From: DHVE2 group archaeon
Lineage (GTDB): Archaea > Thermoplasmatota > Thermoplasmata > Thermoplasmatales > Aciduliprofundaceae
DNA length: 12,903 nucleotides
Assembly: GCA_026986135.1 (NCBI GenBank)
Contig: JALSPD010000061.1
Coordinates: forward strand, 1-12,903
Direction: 5' to 3'
Shown: positions 12,660-12,903 of the stretch, piece by piece
Layout: every line of letters begins with the position of its first letter
Position numbering within the stretch: position 1 is the stretch's first letter
Made by a program: the position numbers and the translations under genes
Notes under the pieces: model-generated
Database searches by the model: none
What the model saw: only the letters and a program-made list of their open reading frames with translations
Told to the model about the DNA's origin: nothing

Positions 12660-12903
12660 TGGTTACCCCAGAGGTAGAGCATGTAAACTCGCTTGTACGT
12701 AGATATCTTGATGTTTACGAGGTCAGAATAACTCCTGATCATCTGGAGTTTTATTTCACCCTCTCTGATAAGGGGGAATTTGAAAAAAACTTTGAGTCTC
12801 TGAGATTGGAAATGAAAAAGATTAACGCTATTCCCATGGTTCGCAAGAGGGGTGGTGAGTATGTTTTAATTGTTGTCAAGAGTCCTCCAAGAAAGTATTT
12901 TAG
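12659..12903 (+). CDS. N-terminal part of an unidentified protein, possibly a site-2-protease-type membrane protein (3' end outside window)
   Basis: The first 81 codons are visible and the frame is open at the window end, where the final bases AG are an incomplete codon. The start ATG shares one base with the alaS stop (TAATG), with GAGGT at 12642-12646 as a distant ribosome site, so translation is probably coupled to alaS. The sequence is soluble and alpha/beta: VRRYLDVYEVRITPDHLEFYF, a helix (FEKNFESLRLEMKKI), then PMVRKRGGEYVLIVVKSPPRKYF. Some archaeal M50 site-2 proteases begin with a small alpha/beta domain of this type before the first membrane helix, and that is my guess. No protease motif (HExxH) falls within the window, so the identification is weak. 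Confidence 0.55.
   Translation, partial: MVTPEVEHVNSLVRRYLDVYEVRITPDHLEFYFTLSDKGEFEKNFESLRLEMKKINAIPMVRKRGGEYVLIVVKSPPRKYF

Noticed and set aside
1..12903. CRISPR arrays, tRNA or rRNA genes, insertion sequences and phage genes
   Set aside because: No regularly spaced direct repeats, cloverleaf-like sequence with a T-loop GTTCRA motif, transposase motif or terminal inverted repeats were seen when reading the intergenic regions, all of which are under 100 bases.

Overview
The window looks like a chromosomal segment of a euryarchaeon of the class Thermoplasmata, possibly near Aciduliprofundum; that placement is an inference from gene content. The supporting signs are a two-subunit lipoate ligase (LplA plus a separate LplB), an archaeal-type AlaRS with a four-cysteine N-terminus, an Hjc-type Holliday junction resolvase, a rhodanese-less ThiI, archaeal TATA-box promoters and leaderless starts. 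Genes are tightly packed, no gap reaches 300 bases, and I see no rRNA, tRNA, CRISPR array or insertion sequence.

Layout. 2-1100 (+): the 3' part of a DASS/SLC13-type permease, followed after one base by a small soluble protein that looks like a degenerate universal stress protein. 1173-3468 (+): a compact cluster with overlapping ends, lplA, lplB, an NSUN-type RNA m5C methyltransferase and a small PUA-like protein. 3465-4547 (-): thiI, convergent with that cluster. 4646-5644 (+): a Na+/Ca2+-exchanger-type antiporter, divergent from thiI across a short region that holds a perfect inverted repeat. 5727-7115 (+): a membrane-anchored surface protein built of seven regular repeats, probably a seven-bladed beta-propeller, with a PEF-like tail. 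7128-7658 (-): an enlarged Hjc-family nuclease. 7684-8862 (-): a Kbl-like alpha-oxoamine synthase. 8960-9961 (+): two small surface proteins with an N-terminal membrane anchor, pilin-like, one with a DxDxDG calcium-type loop. 9999-12659 (+): alaS. 12659 to the end (+): the start of an unidentified protein, perhaps a site-2-protease-type membrane protein.

How the genes relate. Much of the window is housekeeping for translation and tRNA modification (methyltransferase with its PUA-like partner, ThiI, AlaRS), cofactor attachment (LplA/LplB) and one-carbon or threonine/glycine metabolism (Kbl-like). Between these lie membrane and surface functions: two transporters, the propeller protein and the pilin-like pair.

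Promoters fall into two classes by eye. Five genes have a TATA box centred 26-28 bases before the chosen ATG, which implies leaderless mRNAs. Two genes (the propeller protein and kbl-like) have it 36-37 bases upstream, with a strong Shine-Dalgarno sequence lying where the transcript should begin. This spacing was used to choose several starts. The most interesting items are the seven-repeat surface protein, the pilin-like pair, the inverted repeat between thiI and the exchanger, the altered signature residues in the Kbl-like enzyme and in the permease, and the insertion in the Hjc-like nuclease.
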